From Janibacter massiliensis (GTDB lineage Bacteria; Actinomycetota; Actinomycetes; Actinomycetales; Dermatophilaceae): a stretch of DNA of 52,058 bases. The stretch spans positions 246,682-298,739 of the forward strand of contig NZ_LT985196.1 in the NCBI RefSeq assembly GCF_900289115.1. The letters are read 5' to 3'. The notes under the pieces were generated by a model. It did no database searches and had not been told where the DNA came from. It saw nothing but the letters and a program-made list of their open reading frames with translations. The translations under genes and the position numbers were made by a program. This document shows, piece by piece, positions 1 through 8,254 of the stretch (position 1 is the stretch's first letter; the number at the start of each line of letters is the position of its first letter).

Positions 1-129
1 GACCTCGAGGCCGTCGCATACGCACTGAACAACAGGCCCCGCAAGGTCCTCGGGTGGAAGACCCCCGCCGAGGTCTTCGAAGAGCAACTACGCTCCCTTC
101 AACAACACGGTGTTGCATCGACTGGTTGA
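1..129 (+). CDS. IS30 family transposase, C-terminal 42 residues
   Basis: Frame 1 encodes 42 residues and a TGA stop. It contains LNNRPRKVLGWKTPAEVF followed by a short basic/glutamine tail. The N-N-R-P-R-K-x-L-G-(W/Y)-x-T-P-x-E block is the conserved end of the DDE integrase domain of IS30-type transposases, just after the catalytic glutamate. The start, the helix-turn-helix region and the DDE residues lie upstream of the window, so intactness cannot be judged. The partner sequence at its 3' side is a lipoprotein gene read on the opposite strand, which looks cut by the element. Confidence 0.85.
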   Translation, partial: DLEAVAYALNNRPRKVLGWKTPAEVFEEQLRSLQQHGVASTG

Positions 130-138
130 ACCTGCCTA
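1..138 (+). mobile_element. right end of an IS30-type insertion sequence (left part outside window)
   Basis: The window opens inside a transposase reading frame that stops at 129. The lipoprotein gene on the other strand stops at 136-138, so the element must end within roughly ten bases of the transposase stop. Short 3' non-coding ends are common in IS30-type elements. I cannot identify the terminal inverted repeat because the left end is missing, so the boundary is inferred from the two abutting stop codons. Confidence 0.6.
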
Positions 139-846
139 GGCTCCGTCCGGATCCTTCACAACCTCCCCGGTCGCGTCCTTGACGCACCGTCGCCACGAGC
201 GGGTCACCGTCCGCACGTCACTGCGCCTGTCGACCACGGCACCGACGATGGAGTCGAGGTTCGCCGCGTGGAACGTGGAGACGTTCCATCCCCCGACGTC
301 GCCGTACAGACGACGGTCCGCTGACGCCTGGCATCCGTCCGTCGGGTACTCGAGGACCGAGCCCTGCGCGGTGCGGACCTTCTCGTAGCGCGTCCCGAAG
401 AGCGCCTCCTGGCGCGCGCGATCGTCCGGCCCGGCCGGCGGCTGGACGTCCTCTGCCGGCTCGGGCGTCGGCGCGGTGTCGGGGTCGATGCCCCAGCCGA
501 TCTTCCGGGCGAGGGTGTGGTCCTTCTCGACCTCGTCCCGCCTCGACGCACCAGCGGCGATCTCGACCGCCCGGTCGTCACTCGCCTTGATCTCGTCGAA
601 AGACGTCTCCTCGAACTCGAAGCCGGCATCCTTCATGCAGCGGGCGACGAGCTTCATCTGAGCCGCGTGGAGGGTCCGCTGGTCCGCCTCCGGCAGCGGC
701 GGAACGACCTCGTCGCTCCTGGAGCTCGTCGACGGGGTGTCTGCGACGTTCTGGCCCGAGGAGGCGCAACCCCCGGCCAGCAGAATGCAGAGGAGCACGG
801 CTGCAGCAGGTGCCGCGGTCCGCCGACCCAGGACGTGCCGACCCAT
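136..846 (-). CDS. putative lipoprotein, probably 3'-truncated by the IS element
   Basis: A 236-residue product starting at the ATG at 844-846. I chose this over an upstream in-frame start because it gives a proper signal sequence: basic MGRHVLGRR, a hydrophobic stretch and an L-A-G-G-C lipobox near residue 25. The mature part is charged, with several cysteines and tryptophans (a WNVSTF segment, then SWRRC near the end), like small actinobacterial lipoproteins of unknown function. I do not recognise a family. The last residues, DATGEVVKDPDGA, look like the middle of a repeat-type C-terminal segment rather than a natural end, and the TAG stop abuts the IS30 element. Truncation is an inference. 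Confidence 0.6.
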   Translation of the reverse strand: MGRHVLGRRTAAPAAAVLLCILLAGGCASSGQNVADTPSTSSRSDEVVPPLPEADQRTLHAAQMKLVARCMKDAGFEFEETSFDEIKASDDRAVEIAAGASRRDEVEKDHTLARKIGWGIDPDTAPTPEPAEDVQPPAGPDDRARQEALFGTRYEKVRTAQGSVLEYPTDGCQASADRRLYGDVGGWNVSTFHAANLDSIVGAVVDRRSDVRTVTRSWRRCVKDATGEVVKDPDGA

Positions 847-853
847 CACCCGG

Positions 854-1258
854 TCAGCACCCACCCGCCGTGTAAGGCCACCGGTTCGACGTGCCCAGAT
901 TGTCGAGGGCCTGGTACCCAATCCTCTGCCCAGGCCGTAGGCACACCTCAACACGACCGCCAAAGTTCGGATATTCGTACACGGCCGCGAAGCGGTTCTG
1001 CGCGCTGTTGTTGTACCAAGACGAGTCAGCGTTGGTGATCATCCACCCCGAGTCCCAGCGCGCGTTCTCCTGGGAGAACTGAGAGCCGCCGGATACGGGC
1101 GCTTGCGTGTAGTATGGGCCGACCCACGCGCACAGGTTCCCCGATCGACAGTTCACGTAGTCATCGGAGGCCATGGCCGGCGCGAACGCCCCTGATGTCG
1201 CCACGATGACCCCGGCGACCACCGCGACCCGGCCAAGGGTCTTACGAATACCCCTCAT
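854..1258 (-). CDS. secreted peptidase-inhibitor I36-like (beta/gamma-crystallin fold) protein
   Basis: A 134-residue exported protein. The ATG at 1256-1258 has a good ribosome site (GAGGAG about 8 bases upstream) and gives a signal peptide: MRGIRKTLGR, a hydrophobic core, and cleavage after APAMA. The mature part has four cysteines (NCRSGNLCAW, VEVCLRPG, terminal GGC) and the pattern C-x5-C-A-W plus YEYPNFGGR, typical of the I36/SMPI-like family of small secreted actinobacterial proteins with a crystallin-like fold. Some members inhibit metalloproteases; the target here is unknown. It lies 7 bases upstream of the lipoprotein start and is probably co-transcribed with it. Base composition is visibly less G+C-rich than the neighbouring ribosomal genes, which suggests acquisition. 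Confidence 0.7.
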   Translation of the reverse strand: MRGIRKTLGRVAVVAGVIVATSGAFAPAMASDDYVNCRSGNLCAWVGPYYTQAPVSGGSQFSQENARWDSGWMITNADSSWYNNSAQNRFAAVYEYPNFGGRVEVCLRPGQRIGYQALDNLGTSNRWPYTAGGC

Positions 1259-1296
1259 CACGATCTCCTCAAGCGAGACGAAGACGCCGAGGGAAG

Positions 1297-1309
1297 CCCC
1301 CCCCCCCCC
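1297..1309. repeat. 13-base poly-C (poly-G on minus) homopolymer
   Basis: Thirteen consecutive C residues lie 38-51 bases upstream of the start codon of the I36-like gene, where its promoter or leader would be. Such tracts are prone to slippage. Confidence 0.9.
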
Positions 1310-1376
1310 ACGTGTGGCTGACGGTACCACTGCGGTCGAGGCAGCCGTCAAGACACCAGCTCGCCACCCTGAACCA

Positions 1377-1420
1377 CACGCAGGCCCCCGCCGACGGGGT
1401 TGTCGACGGGGGCCTGCGTG
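1377..1420 (-). terminator. hairpin terminator of the rplK-rplA transcript
   Basis: Perfect 14-base arms (CACGCAGGCCCCCG at 1377-1390, complement at 1407-1420) with a 16-base loop, starting 15 bases after the rplA stop. There is no strong U tract, as is usual for G+C-rich actinomycete terminators. It separates the ribosomal genes from the accessory patch. Confidence 0.8.
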
Positions 1421-1434
1421 GTGGTGCGGTCAGG

Positions 1435-2178
1435 TCACTCCTGCTCGGCGACCTCCGCGGCGGCGACGGGGGCCGCCTCCTCGAGGAGGGCCTTGGTGCG
1501 GGTGTGGTCGAGCGGGATGCCCGGGCCCATCGTCGTGCTCATCGTCGCCTTGACGATGTAGCGCCCCTTGGAGGCCGACGGCTTGAGCCGGAGGATCTCC
1601 TCGAGCGCGGCCTGGTAGTTCTCCACGAGCTTGGTCTCGTCGAACGAGGCCTTGCCGATGATGAAGTGCAGGTTCGCGTGCTTGTCGTTGCGGAACTCGA
1701 TCTTGCCGCCCTTGATGTCCGAGACGGCCTTGGCGGTGTCCATCGTGACCGTGCCGGTCTTCGGGTTCGGCATGAGACCACGCGGACCGAGGACCTTGCC
1801 GAGCCGGCCGACCTTGCCCATGAGGTCGGGCGTCGCGACGACAGCGTCGAAGTCGAGCCAGCCACCCTGGACCTTCTCGAGCATGTCGTCGCTGCCGACG
1901 TAGTCGGCGCCGGCCGCGCGGGCGGCCTCGGCCTTGTCCCCGTTGGCGAAGACGAGGACGCGGGCGGTCTTGCCCGTCCCGTGCGGGAGGTTGACCGTGC
2001 CGCGGACCATCTGGTCCGCCTTGCGCGGGTCGATGCCCAGCCGGAACGCGACCTCGACGGTCTCGTCGTACTTGGCCTTCGCACCCTCCTTGGCGAGGCG
2101 CACGGCCTCGAGCGGGCCGTAGAGGGCGTCGGCGTCGATCTTCTCCGCGGTGGCGCGGTAGTTCTTGCTGCGCTTCAT
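1435..2178 (-). CDS. rplA: 50S ribosomal protein L1
   Basis: A 247-residue L1. It binds 23S rRNA at the L1 stalk, takes part in release of deacylated tRNA, and in many bacteria represses its own operon. It starts [15 protein letters not shown] and carries the family stretches [42 protein letters not shown] and [21 protein letters not shown]. The length is slightly above the common 230 because of an alanine/glutamate-rich tail. The ATG at 2176-2178 has AGGAG 6 bases upstream. It follows rplK by 98 bases and is followed by a hairpin terminator. The usual next genes rplJ-rplL are not found in the remaining 1.4 kb. Confidence 0.98.
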   Translation of the reverse strand: MKRSKNYRATAEKIDADALYGPLEAVRLAKEGAKAKYDETVEVAFRLGIDPRKADQMVRGTVNLPHGTGKTARVLVFANGDKAEAARAAGADYVGSDDMLEKVQGGWLDFDAVVATPDLMGKVGRLGKVLGPRGLMPNPKTGTVTMDTAKAVSDIKGGKIEFRNDKHANLHFIIGKASFDETKLVENYQAALEEILRLKPSASKGRYIVKATMSTTMGPGIPLDHTRTKALLEEAAPVAAAEVAEQE

Positions 2179-2216
2179 GTGCTGCTCCTGCGGTGTGCGG
2201 TGGAGTCGTGGTCGTC

Positions 2217-2232
2217 GGGCCAGCGCTGGCCC
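2217..2232. other. 16-bp perfect palindrome in the rplK-rplA spacer
   Basis: GGGCCAGC followed directly by GCTGGCCC, about 40 bases upstream of the rplA start. As RNA it could form a short hairpin in the bicistronic mRNA. A regulatory role is unproven. Confidence 0.5.
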
Positions 2233-2276
2233 TGCCACACCGGACGCGGCGCGCCCGGGGTCCTGGTGAACCAGCC

Positions 2277-2711
2277 TCAGCCGAGGTCGGTCGTGATGCC
2301 CATCTGGCGGGCGGTGCCGGCGATGATCTTCATCGCCGCGTCGATGTCGTTCGCATTGAGATCGGGCATCTTCGTCTCCGCGATCTCCTTGAGCTGGTCG
2401 TGCGAGAGGTGCGCAACCTTGTTCGTGTGCGGCTCGCCCGAGGCCTTCTGGATGCCCGCGGCCTTCTTGATGAGCTCGGCGGCCGGCGGCGTCTTCGTGA
2501 TGAAGGTGAAGGAACGGTCCTCGTAGACCGTGATCTCGACGGGGATGACGTTCCCGCGCTTGTCCGCCGTGGCGTCGTTGTACGCCTTGACGAACTCCAT
2601 GATGTTGACGCCGTGCTGACCGAGCGCCGGACCGACCGGCGGGGCGGGCGTCGCCTGACCGGCCTGGATCTGCAGCTTGATGAAGCCGGCGACCTTCTTC
2701 TTGGGGGGCAT
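2277..2711 (-). CDS. rplK: 50S ribosomal protein L11
   Basis: A 144-residue L11. It forms the base of the GTPase-associated stalk with 23S rRNA helices 43/44 and is needed for RelA-type stringent signalling. Seen here: [18 protein letters not shown], the proline-rich [14 protein letters not shown] loop (target region of thiopeptides), [17 protein letters not shown], and the C-terminal RNA-binding domain ending [11 protein letters not shown]. The ATG is preceded by GGAAGAGAG. It lies between nusG (88-base gap) and rplA, the normal actinobacterial order. Confidence 0.98.
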   Translation of the reverse strand: MPPKKKVAGFIKLQIQAGQATPAPPVGPALGQHGVNIMEFVKAYNDATADKRGNVIPVEITVYEDRSFTFITKTPPAAELIKKAAGIQKASGEPHTNKVAHLSHDQLKEIAETKMPDLNANDIDAAMKIIAGTARQMGITTDLG

Positions 2712-2799
2712 GCGTGCTCTCTTCCGTGGTGGGCCGACGCCGTGGGCGATGACCCGGTTGCACGGCCGACGCGGTCGCGGCGGCCGGGGTGGGGCTCGA

Positions 2800-3630
2800 T
2801 CAGATCTTGGCGACCTGGTTGAACCCGAGCTCGACCGGGGTCTCCCGGCCGAAGATGGAGACGAGGACCTTGAGCTTCTGCGACTCGGGCAGGATCTCGG
2901 AGATCGTCGCGGGCATGGTCTCGAAGGGACCCTCCATGACGGTGACCGACTCCCCGACCTCGAAGTCCACCTCGACGGGGGCGGCGGTCGTCGCGAGGAC
3001 GTCCCGCTGCTCGCCCGAGCCACCGGCGGCGAGCTCGGCCGCGGCCTTGGCCGACGCCTCGAGGTCGGCCGGCTTGAGCATCGTGTAGACCTCGTCGAGG
3101 CTCAGCGGCACCGGGTCGTGGGCGTTGCCGACGAAGCCCGTGACGCCGGGCGTGTGCCGGACGGCGCCCCAGGACTCGTCGGTGAGGTCCATGCGGACGA
3201 GGACGTACCCGGGCATCCGCGGCTGCTTGCGGGTCTTCTTCTGGCCGTTCTTGATCTCGGTGACCTCGTCGATGGTCACGGCGACCTCGAAGATGTAGTC
3301 CTCCATGTCGAGGTTCGAGATCCGGGTCTCGAGGTTGTGCTTGACCCGGTTCTCGTAGCCCGCGTAGCTGTGGATGACGTACCAGTCGCCGAACTTGCCC
3401 GCCAGCTCGTCCTTGAACGCCTGCACCGGGTCCGCGGGCAGCTCGTCGTCCTGCGAGCCGTCCTCGACCGCCTCGCCAGCGTCAGCAGCGGTCGCGTCGG
3501 CAGCGTCCGCGACCGCGTCGCTCGCGGGCTCGCCGAGGGTGTCGGCCTCGGCGGTCACGTCGGCCGTCAGCTCGTCGGCGGGGTCGACGACGGGCGCCTC
3601 CTGCTCGGGGGTCGGCTCCAGGTCGCTCAT
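2800..3630 (-). CDS. nusG: transcription termination/antitermination factor NusG
   Basis: A 276-residue NusG, which binds RNA polymerase and couples it with ribosomes or Rho. The first ~75 residues are an acidic, alanine-rich extension (many D/E/A) typical of actinobacterial NusG. The NGN domain follows from about residue 80 ([46 protein letters not shown]). The C-terminal KOW domain has [21 protein letters not shown] and ends [14 protein letters not shown]. The ATG at 3628-3630 lies 58 bases after the secE stop. Downstream it leads into rplK. Confidence 0.97.
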   Translation of the reverse strand: MSDLEPTPEQEAPVVDPADELTADVTAEADTLGEPASDAVADAADATAADAGEAVEDGSQDDELPADPVQAFKDELAGKFGDWYVIHSYAGYENRVKHNLETRISNLDMEDYIFEVAVTIDEVTEIKNGQKKTRKQPRMPGYVLVRMDLTDESWGAVRHTPGVTGFVGNAHDPVPLSLDEVYTMLKPADLEASAKAAAELAAGGSGEQRDVLATTAAPVEVDFEVGESVTVMEGPFETMPATISEILPESQKLKVLVSIFGRETPVELGFNQVAKI

Positions 3631-3688
3631 GAGGGCTCCTCGGTGGATGGGTGGGCGCCGCGCGGGGCGGGCCGGGTCGGTGCGCGCG

Positions 3689-3928
3689 TCAGGCCGCGAA
3701 GGCCCAGAAGACGAGCTTGGTGAAGACGAAGTCGAGCGCCGAGACGAGCGCCATCATCACGGTGACGAAGACGATGACGACGAGCACGTAGTTGAGCAGC
3801 TCCGAACGGGTCGGCCGGACGACCTTCCGCAGCTCGTCCACGATCTGCCCGACGAACGTGATCGGGTTCGTCGTGCGGCGACGCTCCGCGTCGTCCGACG
3901 TGCGCGCGGTGGTGCCCGCTTCGCTCAC
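3689..3928 (-). CDS. secE: preprotein translocase subunit SecE
   Basis: A 79-residue single-span membrane protein that clamps SecY in the Sec translocon. The charged amphipathic region [21 protein letters not shown] is followed by one membrane helix ([22 protein letters not shown]) and a short AFAA end, the family pattern. The start is a GTG at 3926-3928, supported by AGAGGA about 7 bases upstream. It lies between tRNA-Trp (97 bases upstream) and nusG, the usual arrangement in actinobacteria. Confidence 0.96.
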   Translation of the reverse strand: MSEAGTTARTSDDAERRRTTNPITFVGQIVDELRKVVRPTRSELLNYVLVVIVFVTVMMALVSALDFVFTKLVFWAFAA

Positions 3929-4025
3929 GATGTCCTCTTCTCGTCGTCTTCCGGCGTGCCCGGACTGCTCCGGATGCCCGGGGACGAGCACCGCGTACCC
4001 GCAGCGGCTGCGGGGTCCTTCGACG

Positions 4026-4098
4026 CAGGGCAGGAGGGACTCGAACCCCCAACCGCCGGTTTTGGAGACCGGTGCTCTACCAATTGAGCCACTGCCCT
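4026..4098 (-). tRNA. tRNA-Trp (anticodon CCA)
   Basis: A 73-base cloverleaf: acceptor AGGGCAG pairs with CTGCCCT, anticodon loop CTCCAAA reading CCA, T arm GGTTCGAGTCC, discriminator G, no encoded CCA end. It is the first transcribed element of the secE-nusG unit. Confidence 0.97.
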
Positions 4099-4204
4099 TC
4101 GGAACCCGCCGGTGGGGCGGCGAGCTCCGCGGCCGCTGACCAACCTCACTCGCCCCGGAAGGATCCGGGCACGACGAGACGATGGTCGAGACAACCAAGG
4201 TCCG

Positions 4205-4234
4205 ATCATACGCAACCGGGGCCGCCGGTGCGAA
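4205..4234 (-). promoter_or_regulatory. candidate promoter of tRNA-Trp/secE/nusG
   Basis: On the minus strand a TATGAT -10 (4205-4210) and a TTCGCA -35-like hexamer (4229-4234) are 18 bases apart, about 105 bases upstream of the mature tRNA 5' end. The -10 is close to the vegetative consensus; the -35 matches 4 of 6. Confidence 0.5.
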
Positions 4235-4282
4235 CCGAGACCGCGGCCCCGTCCGGGCGGGGTGTGGTGCGAGGATGACCGG

Positions 4283-5602
4283 GTGAGCACGACACCCGCC
4301 GCCCGCACCCCCCTGCCCCGCCTGTCGCCGCAGGAGCTGACCGAGCTGCGCGACCGGCTCGCCGCCGAGCACTCCGACCTCGCCGCGCGGGGCGTGAAGC
4401 TCGACCTCACCCGGGGCAAGCCGTCGTCGGACCAGCTCGATCTGTCGGACGGCATGCTCCGACTGCCCACGCGGCACACGGACGCCTCCGGGACGGACGT
4501 GCGGAACTACGGCGGGCTCCAGGGCCTGGCCGAGCTCCGGACGATCTTCGCCGAGCTCCTGGGCGTCGAGACCGAGCAGCTCGTCGCCGGTGGCAACTCC
4601 AGCCTGACGATGATGCGCGACTGCCTCGTCGACCTCCTGCTCTTCGGCGGGGTCGACTCGCCGCGCCCGTGGAGCCAGGAGGAGAAGGTCACCTTCGTCT
4701 GCCCCGTCCCTGGCTACGACCGGCACTTCACGCTGCTCGAGTCGCTCGGGATCGACATGGTCACCGTCCCGATGCACGACGACGGCCCCGACGCCGAGGC
4801 GGTCGCGGCGCTCGTCGCCCAGGACCCGAGCATCAAGGGCATGTGGATCGTCCCGACCTACTCCAACCCGGCGGGGGCGGTCTGCAGCCAAGAGGTCGCC
4901 TCGCGGCTCGTCGGCATGGAGACGGCGGCCCCGGACTTCAAGATCTTCTGGGACAACGCGTACGCCCTGCACCACCTCACGGACGACGAGGCGAAGAGCG
5001 CGGACGTGCTCAGCCTCGCCTCCGCCGCCGGCCACCCGCACCGCCCGATCATGTTCGCCTCGACGAGCAAGATCACCTTCGCCGGCGCCGGGGTCGCCTT
5101 CCTCGCGGCCTCCACCGAGCAGGTCGCGTGGTACCTGAAGCACCTGGGCACGGGCTCGATCGGCCCCGACAAGGTGAACCACCTGCGGCACGCGGAGTTC
5201 TTCGGCGACGCCGACGGGGTGCGCCGCCACATGGTCGAGCACCGACGGATCATCGCGCCGAAGTTCGACGAGGTCGACCGGGTGCTCACCGAGAAGCTCG
5301 AGGGGTACGACGTCGCGACGTGGAACCGTCCCGCCGGCGGCTACTTCGTCAACCTCGACGTCGTCGACGGCACGGCGAGCCGGGTCGTCACGCTCGCGAA
5401 GGAGGCCGGGGTCGCGCTCACACCGGCCGGCGCGTCCTTCCCCCGCGGGGAGGACCCGCGCGACCGGAACATCCGCCTCGCCCCGACGATGCCGCCGGTG
5501 GCCGAGGTGACCGAGGCGATGGAGATCGTCGCGACGTGCGTCCTGCTCGCCGCGGTGGAGAAGGCGCTCGGCGACGCCGGGCAGAGCGGAGGAACGGCAT
5601 GA
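4283..5602 (+). CDS. PLP-dependent aminotransferase, subgroup Ic aspartate aminotransferase type
   Basis: A 439-residue fold-type I PLP enzyme. The GTG at 4283 has GAGGA 7 bases upstream and gives an N-terminus of normal length. It shows LTRGKPSSDQLDLSDGML, RNYGGLQGLAELR, the AGGNSSLTMM cofactor-phosphate region, CPVPGYDRHF, PTYSNPAGAV, FWDNAYALHHL and the Schiff-base lysine K263 in FASTSKITFAGAG. This set matches the actinobacterial subgroup Ic aspartate aminotransferases (the Corynebacterium AspT type), which make aspartate from oxaloacetate and glutamate. Some annotations call the family MocR-like, but no DNA-binding domain is present. Its stop overlaps the next start (ATGA). Substrate is inferred from family resemblance only. 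Confidence 0.85.
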   Translation: MSTTPAARTPLPRLSPQELTELRDRLAAEHSDLAARGVKLDLTRGKPSSDQLDLSDGMLRLPTRHTDASGTDVRNYGGLQGLAELRTIFAELLGVETEQLVAGGNSSLTMMRDCLVDLLLFGGVDSPRPWSQEEKVTFVCPVPGYDRHFTLLESLGIDMVTVPMHDDGPDAEAVAALVAQDPSIKGMWIVPTYSNPAGAVCSQEVASRLVGMETAAPDFKIFWDNAYALHHLTDDEAKSADVLSLASAAGHPHRPIMFASTSKITFAGAGVAFLAASTEQVAWYLKHLGTGSIGPDKVNHLRHAEFFGDADGVRRHMVEHRRIIAPKFDEVDRVLTEKLEGYDVATWNRPAGGYFVNLDVVDGTASRVVTLAKEAGVALTPAGASFPRGEDPRDRNIRLAPTMPPVAEVTEAMEIVATCVLLAAVEKALGDAGQSGGTA

Positions 5603-6105
5603 GCAGCATGGACGGCAGCGCCGCGGGCGAGGGCCTCGAGCGGTACGCGAGCGACCCGAGCGACTTCGAGAACCAGCTCCAGCCCGAGGACACCTTGATC
5701 GAGGACGGCGTCGACGACGTCCTCGACCGCGGCTACTCCCCGCCGGACTCCGCCCGCGGGTCGATGGCCCACGGCGTCACCGCGGACGAGGCGCGCCACG
5801 AGGAGACGATCGAGGAGCGCATCCGCCAGGAGGTGCCGGACCCGGCGACCGCCTACGGGGCACCCGACGACGAGTCCGGGCTCGACCGCGAGCGGGTCGG
5901 CGGCGACGACCCCGACGCGATCGACGCGGACGACGACTGGCTCGGTGACGCCGAGGTCGGCGACCGGCGCGCCGGTCGGCTCGTCGCCCCGGACGAGGGC
6001 TCGCACGGCGACGACACGAGCGAGGCCTTGGGCCGGGACGTCGGTGTCGACGGCGCCGGCGCGTCGGCCGAGGAGGCCGCGGTCCACATCATCGACGCCG
6101 ACTGA
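5599..6105 (+). CDS. DUF5709 family acidic protein
   Basis: A 168-residue very acidic protein with no signal peptide or membrane helix. The segment LIEDGVDDVLDRGYSPPD, then HGVTADEARHEETIEERIRQEVPDP, matches the DUF5709 pattern found in actinobacteria; function unknown. The rest is aspartate/glycine-rich and probably flexible, ending AAVHIIDAD. The start codon overlaps the aminotransferase stop by four bases, so translation is coupled. It is followed 5 bases later by the deaminase-like gene. Confidence 0.75.
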   Translation: MSSMDGSAAGEGLERYASDPSDFENQLQPEDTLIEDGVDDVLDRGYSPPDSARGSMAHGVTADEARHEETIEERIRQEVPDPATAYGAPDDESGLDRERVGGDDPDAIDADDDWLGDAEVGDRRAGRLVAPDEGSHGDDTSEALGRDVGVDGAGASAEEAAVHIIDAD

Positions 6106-6110
6106 GGACC

Positions 6111-7154
6111 GTGCGCGACCTCACCCTCCTGCCCAAGGCCCACCTGCACCTGCACTTCACGGGGTCGATGCGCGTCCCGACCGTCCTCGAGATGGCCGAT
6201 CGGCACGGCCTGCACCTGCCCGAGGTGTTCCGCTCGCAGTGGCCGCCAGAGCTCACCGAGGCTGCCGACGCCCGTGGCTGGTTCCGCTTCCAGCGGCTCT
6301 ACGACGCGGCGCGAGCGTGCGTGCGGTCCGAGGCCGACATGCGCCGCATCGTCCGTGAGGCGGCGGAGGACGACCACGCGGAGGGCTCGCGCTGGCTCGA
6401 GATCCAGGTCGACCCGACGTCCTACGGGCCGTTCGTCGGCGGGATCACCCCGGCGCTGGAGATCGTTCTCGACGAGGCGCGTGCCGTCTCGGCGGAGGCC
6501 GCCGCGGGCGGGCCGGTGTCCCCCGTGGCGGTCGTCGTCGCCGCGAGCCGGATGCGGCACCCGCTCGACGCCCGCGCGCTCGCTCGGCTCGCCGCCCACC
6601 ACGCCGGCGACGGTCCGGGCAGCGTCGTCGGCTTCGGCCTGTCGAACGACGAGCGTCGTGGCGTCACCCCAGAGTTCGCCGGAGCCTTCCGCATCGCCCA
6701 CGCGGCCGGTCTCGCGCTGGTCCCCCACGCCGGCGAGCTCCTGGGGCCCGAGGCCGTCGTCGAGACCCTCGACGCCCTGCACCCGGACCGGCTCGGGCAC
6801 GGGGTCCGTAGCGTCGAGGACCCAGCCGTCCTCGACCGGGTCGTCGAGCAGCAGGTCGCGCTCGAGGTGTGCCCGGGCAGCAACGTCGCGCTCGGGGTCT
6901 ACGACGACGCCCCGCAGGTGCCGCTGCGCCGGCTCGTCGACGCCGGGGCGACGATCGCCCTCGGCGCCGACGACCCGCTGCTCTTCGGCTCCCGCCTCGT
7001 CGACCAGTACCGGACCGCCCGGGACGTCCACGGGCTGCCGGACGAGACCGTCGCCGAGCTCGCCCGTGGGTCGATCCGCGCGAGCCGCGCCCCGCGCACG
7101 CTGCGGGAGCAGATGCTTGGCGAGGTCGACGCCTGGCTCGCCACGCCGACCTGA
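6111..7154 (+). CDS. add: adenosine deaminase-like metal-dependent hydrolase
   Basis: A 347-residue amidohydrolase of the adenosine/adenine deaminase family. Zinc-binding HLHLH (residues 11-15) is followed by FTGSM; HAGE (206-209) carries the catalytic glutamate; RLGHG (227-231), CPGSN (254-258) and GADDPLLFGS (285-294, metal-binding aspartate) are all present. Family enzymes deaminate adenosine or related purines in the cytoplasm. Actinobacteria have several paralogues, and the FTGS in place of the more common LDGS marks a side branch, so the exact substrate is uncertain. The start is a GTG, with the preceding gene ending 5 bases before it. Confidence 0.8.
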   Translation: MRDLTLLPKAHLHLHFTGSMRVPTVLEMADRHGLHLPEVFRSQWPPELTEAADARGWFRFQRLYDAARACVRSEADMRRIVREAAEDDHAEGSRWLEIQVDPTSYGPFVGGITPALEIVLDEARAVSAEAAAGGPVSPVAVVVAASRMRHPLDARALARLAAHHAGDGPGSVVGFGLSNDERRGVTPEFAGAFRIAHAAGLALVPHAGELLGPEAVVETLDALHPDRLGHGVRSVEDPAVLDRVVEQQVALEVCPGSNVALGVYDDAPQVPLRRLVDAGATIALGADDPLLFGSRLVDQYRTARDVHGLPDETVAELARGSIRASRAPRTLREQMLGEVDAWLATPT

Positions 7155-7177
7155 GACCCGCGCGGGCGACCGGGGGG

Positions 7178-8248
7178 TCAGAGCGTCATACCGACGAGCA
7201 CCGGCTCGTTGACGAGGGTGACCCCGAAGGCGTCGCGCACCCCGTCCCGGACCGTGCGGGCCAGATCGATGACATCGGCAGCGCTCGCACCGCCGCGGTT
7301 CGTCACGGCGAGGGTGTGCTTGGAGGACAGGGCGGCCCGCCCGGTCGTCGTGAACCCCTTGCCGAAGCCGGCACGGTCGATGAGCCAGGCCGCGCTCGTC
7401 TTCGCCTGGCCGTCGGGGGCATCGAAGCGTGGCGGCTCGGCGTCAGCGCCGCACCGGGCGTGCACGGCCTCTCGCATCCGCTCGAAGTCCGGCGCCGAGA
7501 CGATCGGGTTGGTGAAGAACGAGCCGCAGGACCACGTGTCGTGGTCGTCGGGGTCGAGCACCATGCCGCGCCGGCGGCGCTGCTCGATCACCGCCGCCCG
7601 GGCGTCCGCGAGCGGGACGCGGTCGCCGAGCTCGACGCCGAGCTGGCGGGCGAGGTCGGCGTACGCGACCGGCGCGGAGAGGTCGGCGAGGACGAGCTGG
7701 AAGAGGACGTCGAGGACGACGTAGCGGTCGCTGCCCTTGAACCGGGAGTGGCGGTAGGTGAAGGCGCACTCTGCGTTGGTCAGGGTGCGGACGGCCTGCT
7801 CGTGCCGGTCCCACGCACGGACGGACGCGATGGTCTGGGCGACCTCTTGGCCGTACGCTCCGACGTTCTGGATCGGCGTGGAGCCGGTCGCCCCAGGGAT
7901 CCCCGCCAGCGCCTCGATCCCCGACCACCCCTCGGCCACCGCGCGCTCGACGAGGCCGTCCCAGGACTCCCCCGCGGCGACGCGGACCATCGCCCCACCG
8001 CAGTGGTCGGCCGACTCGACGGTGATCCCCCGCGTGGCGACCCGGACCACCGTGCCCGCGACACCCTCGTCGGCGACGACGAGGTTCGACCCGCCCGCGA
8101 CGATCAGGAGCGGCTCGTCGGCGTCGTCGACCTCGCGCACGGCGTCGACGAGCTCGTCTGTCGTGCTCGCCTCGAGGTAGCGCTGCGCCGGGCCACCGAC
8201 CCGCATCGTCGTGAGGTCGGCGAGGCGGACGGGGTCGGTCTGCGGCAT
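7178..8248 (-). CDS. murB: UDP-N-acetylenolpyruvoylglucosamine reductase
   Basis: A 356-residue FAD enzyme that reduces UDP-GlcNAc-enolpyruvate to UDP-MurNAc with NADPH in peptidoglycan synthesis. The start shows LADLTTMRVGGPAQRY. The FAD site is LLIVAGGSNLVVADEG, then GIEALAGIPGATGSTPIQNVGAYGQE. FTYRHSRFK carries the active-site Tyr-Arg region, CGSFFTNPIV the proton-donor serine, and NEPVLVGMTL the terminal catalytic glutamate. It is type I MurB by length. It has its own TAGGCT -10 just 6 bases before the ATG, so the mRNA looks leaderless. The rpmG terminator lies just upstream. Confidence 0.97.
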   Translation of the reverse strand: MPQTDPVRLADLTTMRVGGPAQRYLEASTTDELVDAVREVDDADEPLLIVAGGSNLVVADEGVAGTVVRVATRGITVESADHCGGAMVRVAAGESWDGLVERAVAEGWSGIEALAGIPGATGSTPIQNVGAYGQEVAQTIASVRAWDRHEQAVRTLTNAECAFTYRHSRFKGSDRYVVLDVLFQLVLADLSAPVAYADLARQLGVELGDRVPLADARAAVIEQRRRRGMVLDPDDHDTWSCGSFFTNPIVSAPDFERMREAVHARCGADAEPPRFDAPDGQAKTSAAWLIDRAGFGKGFTTTGRAALSSKHTLAVTNRGGASAADVIDLARTVRDGVRDAFGVTLVNEPVLVGMTL

Positions 8249-8254
8249 GCGGGG

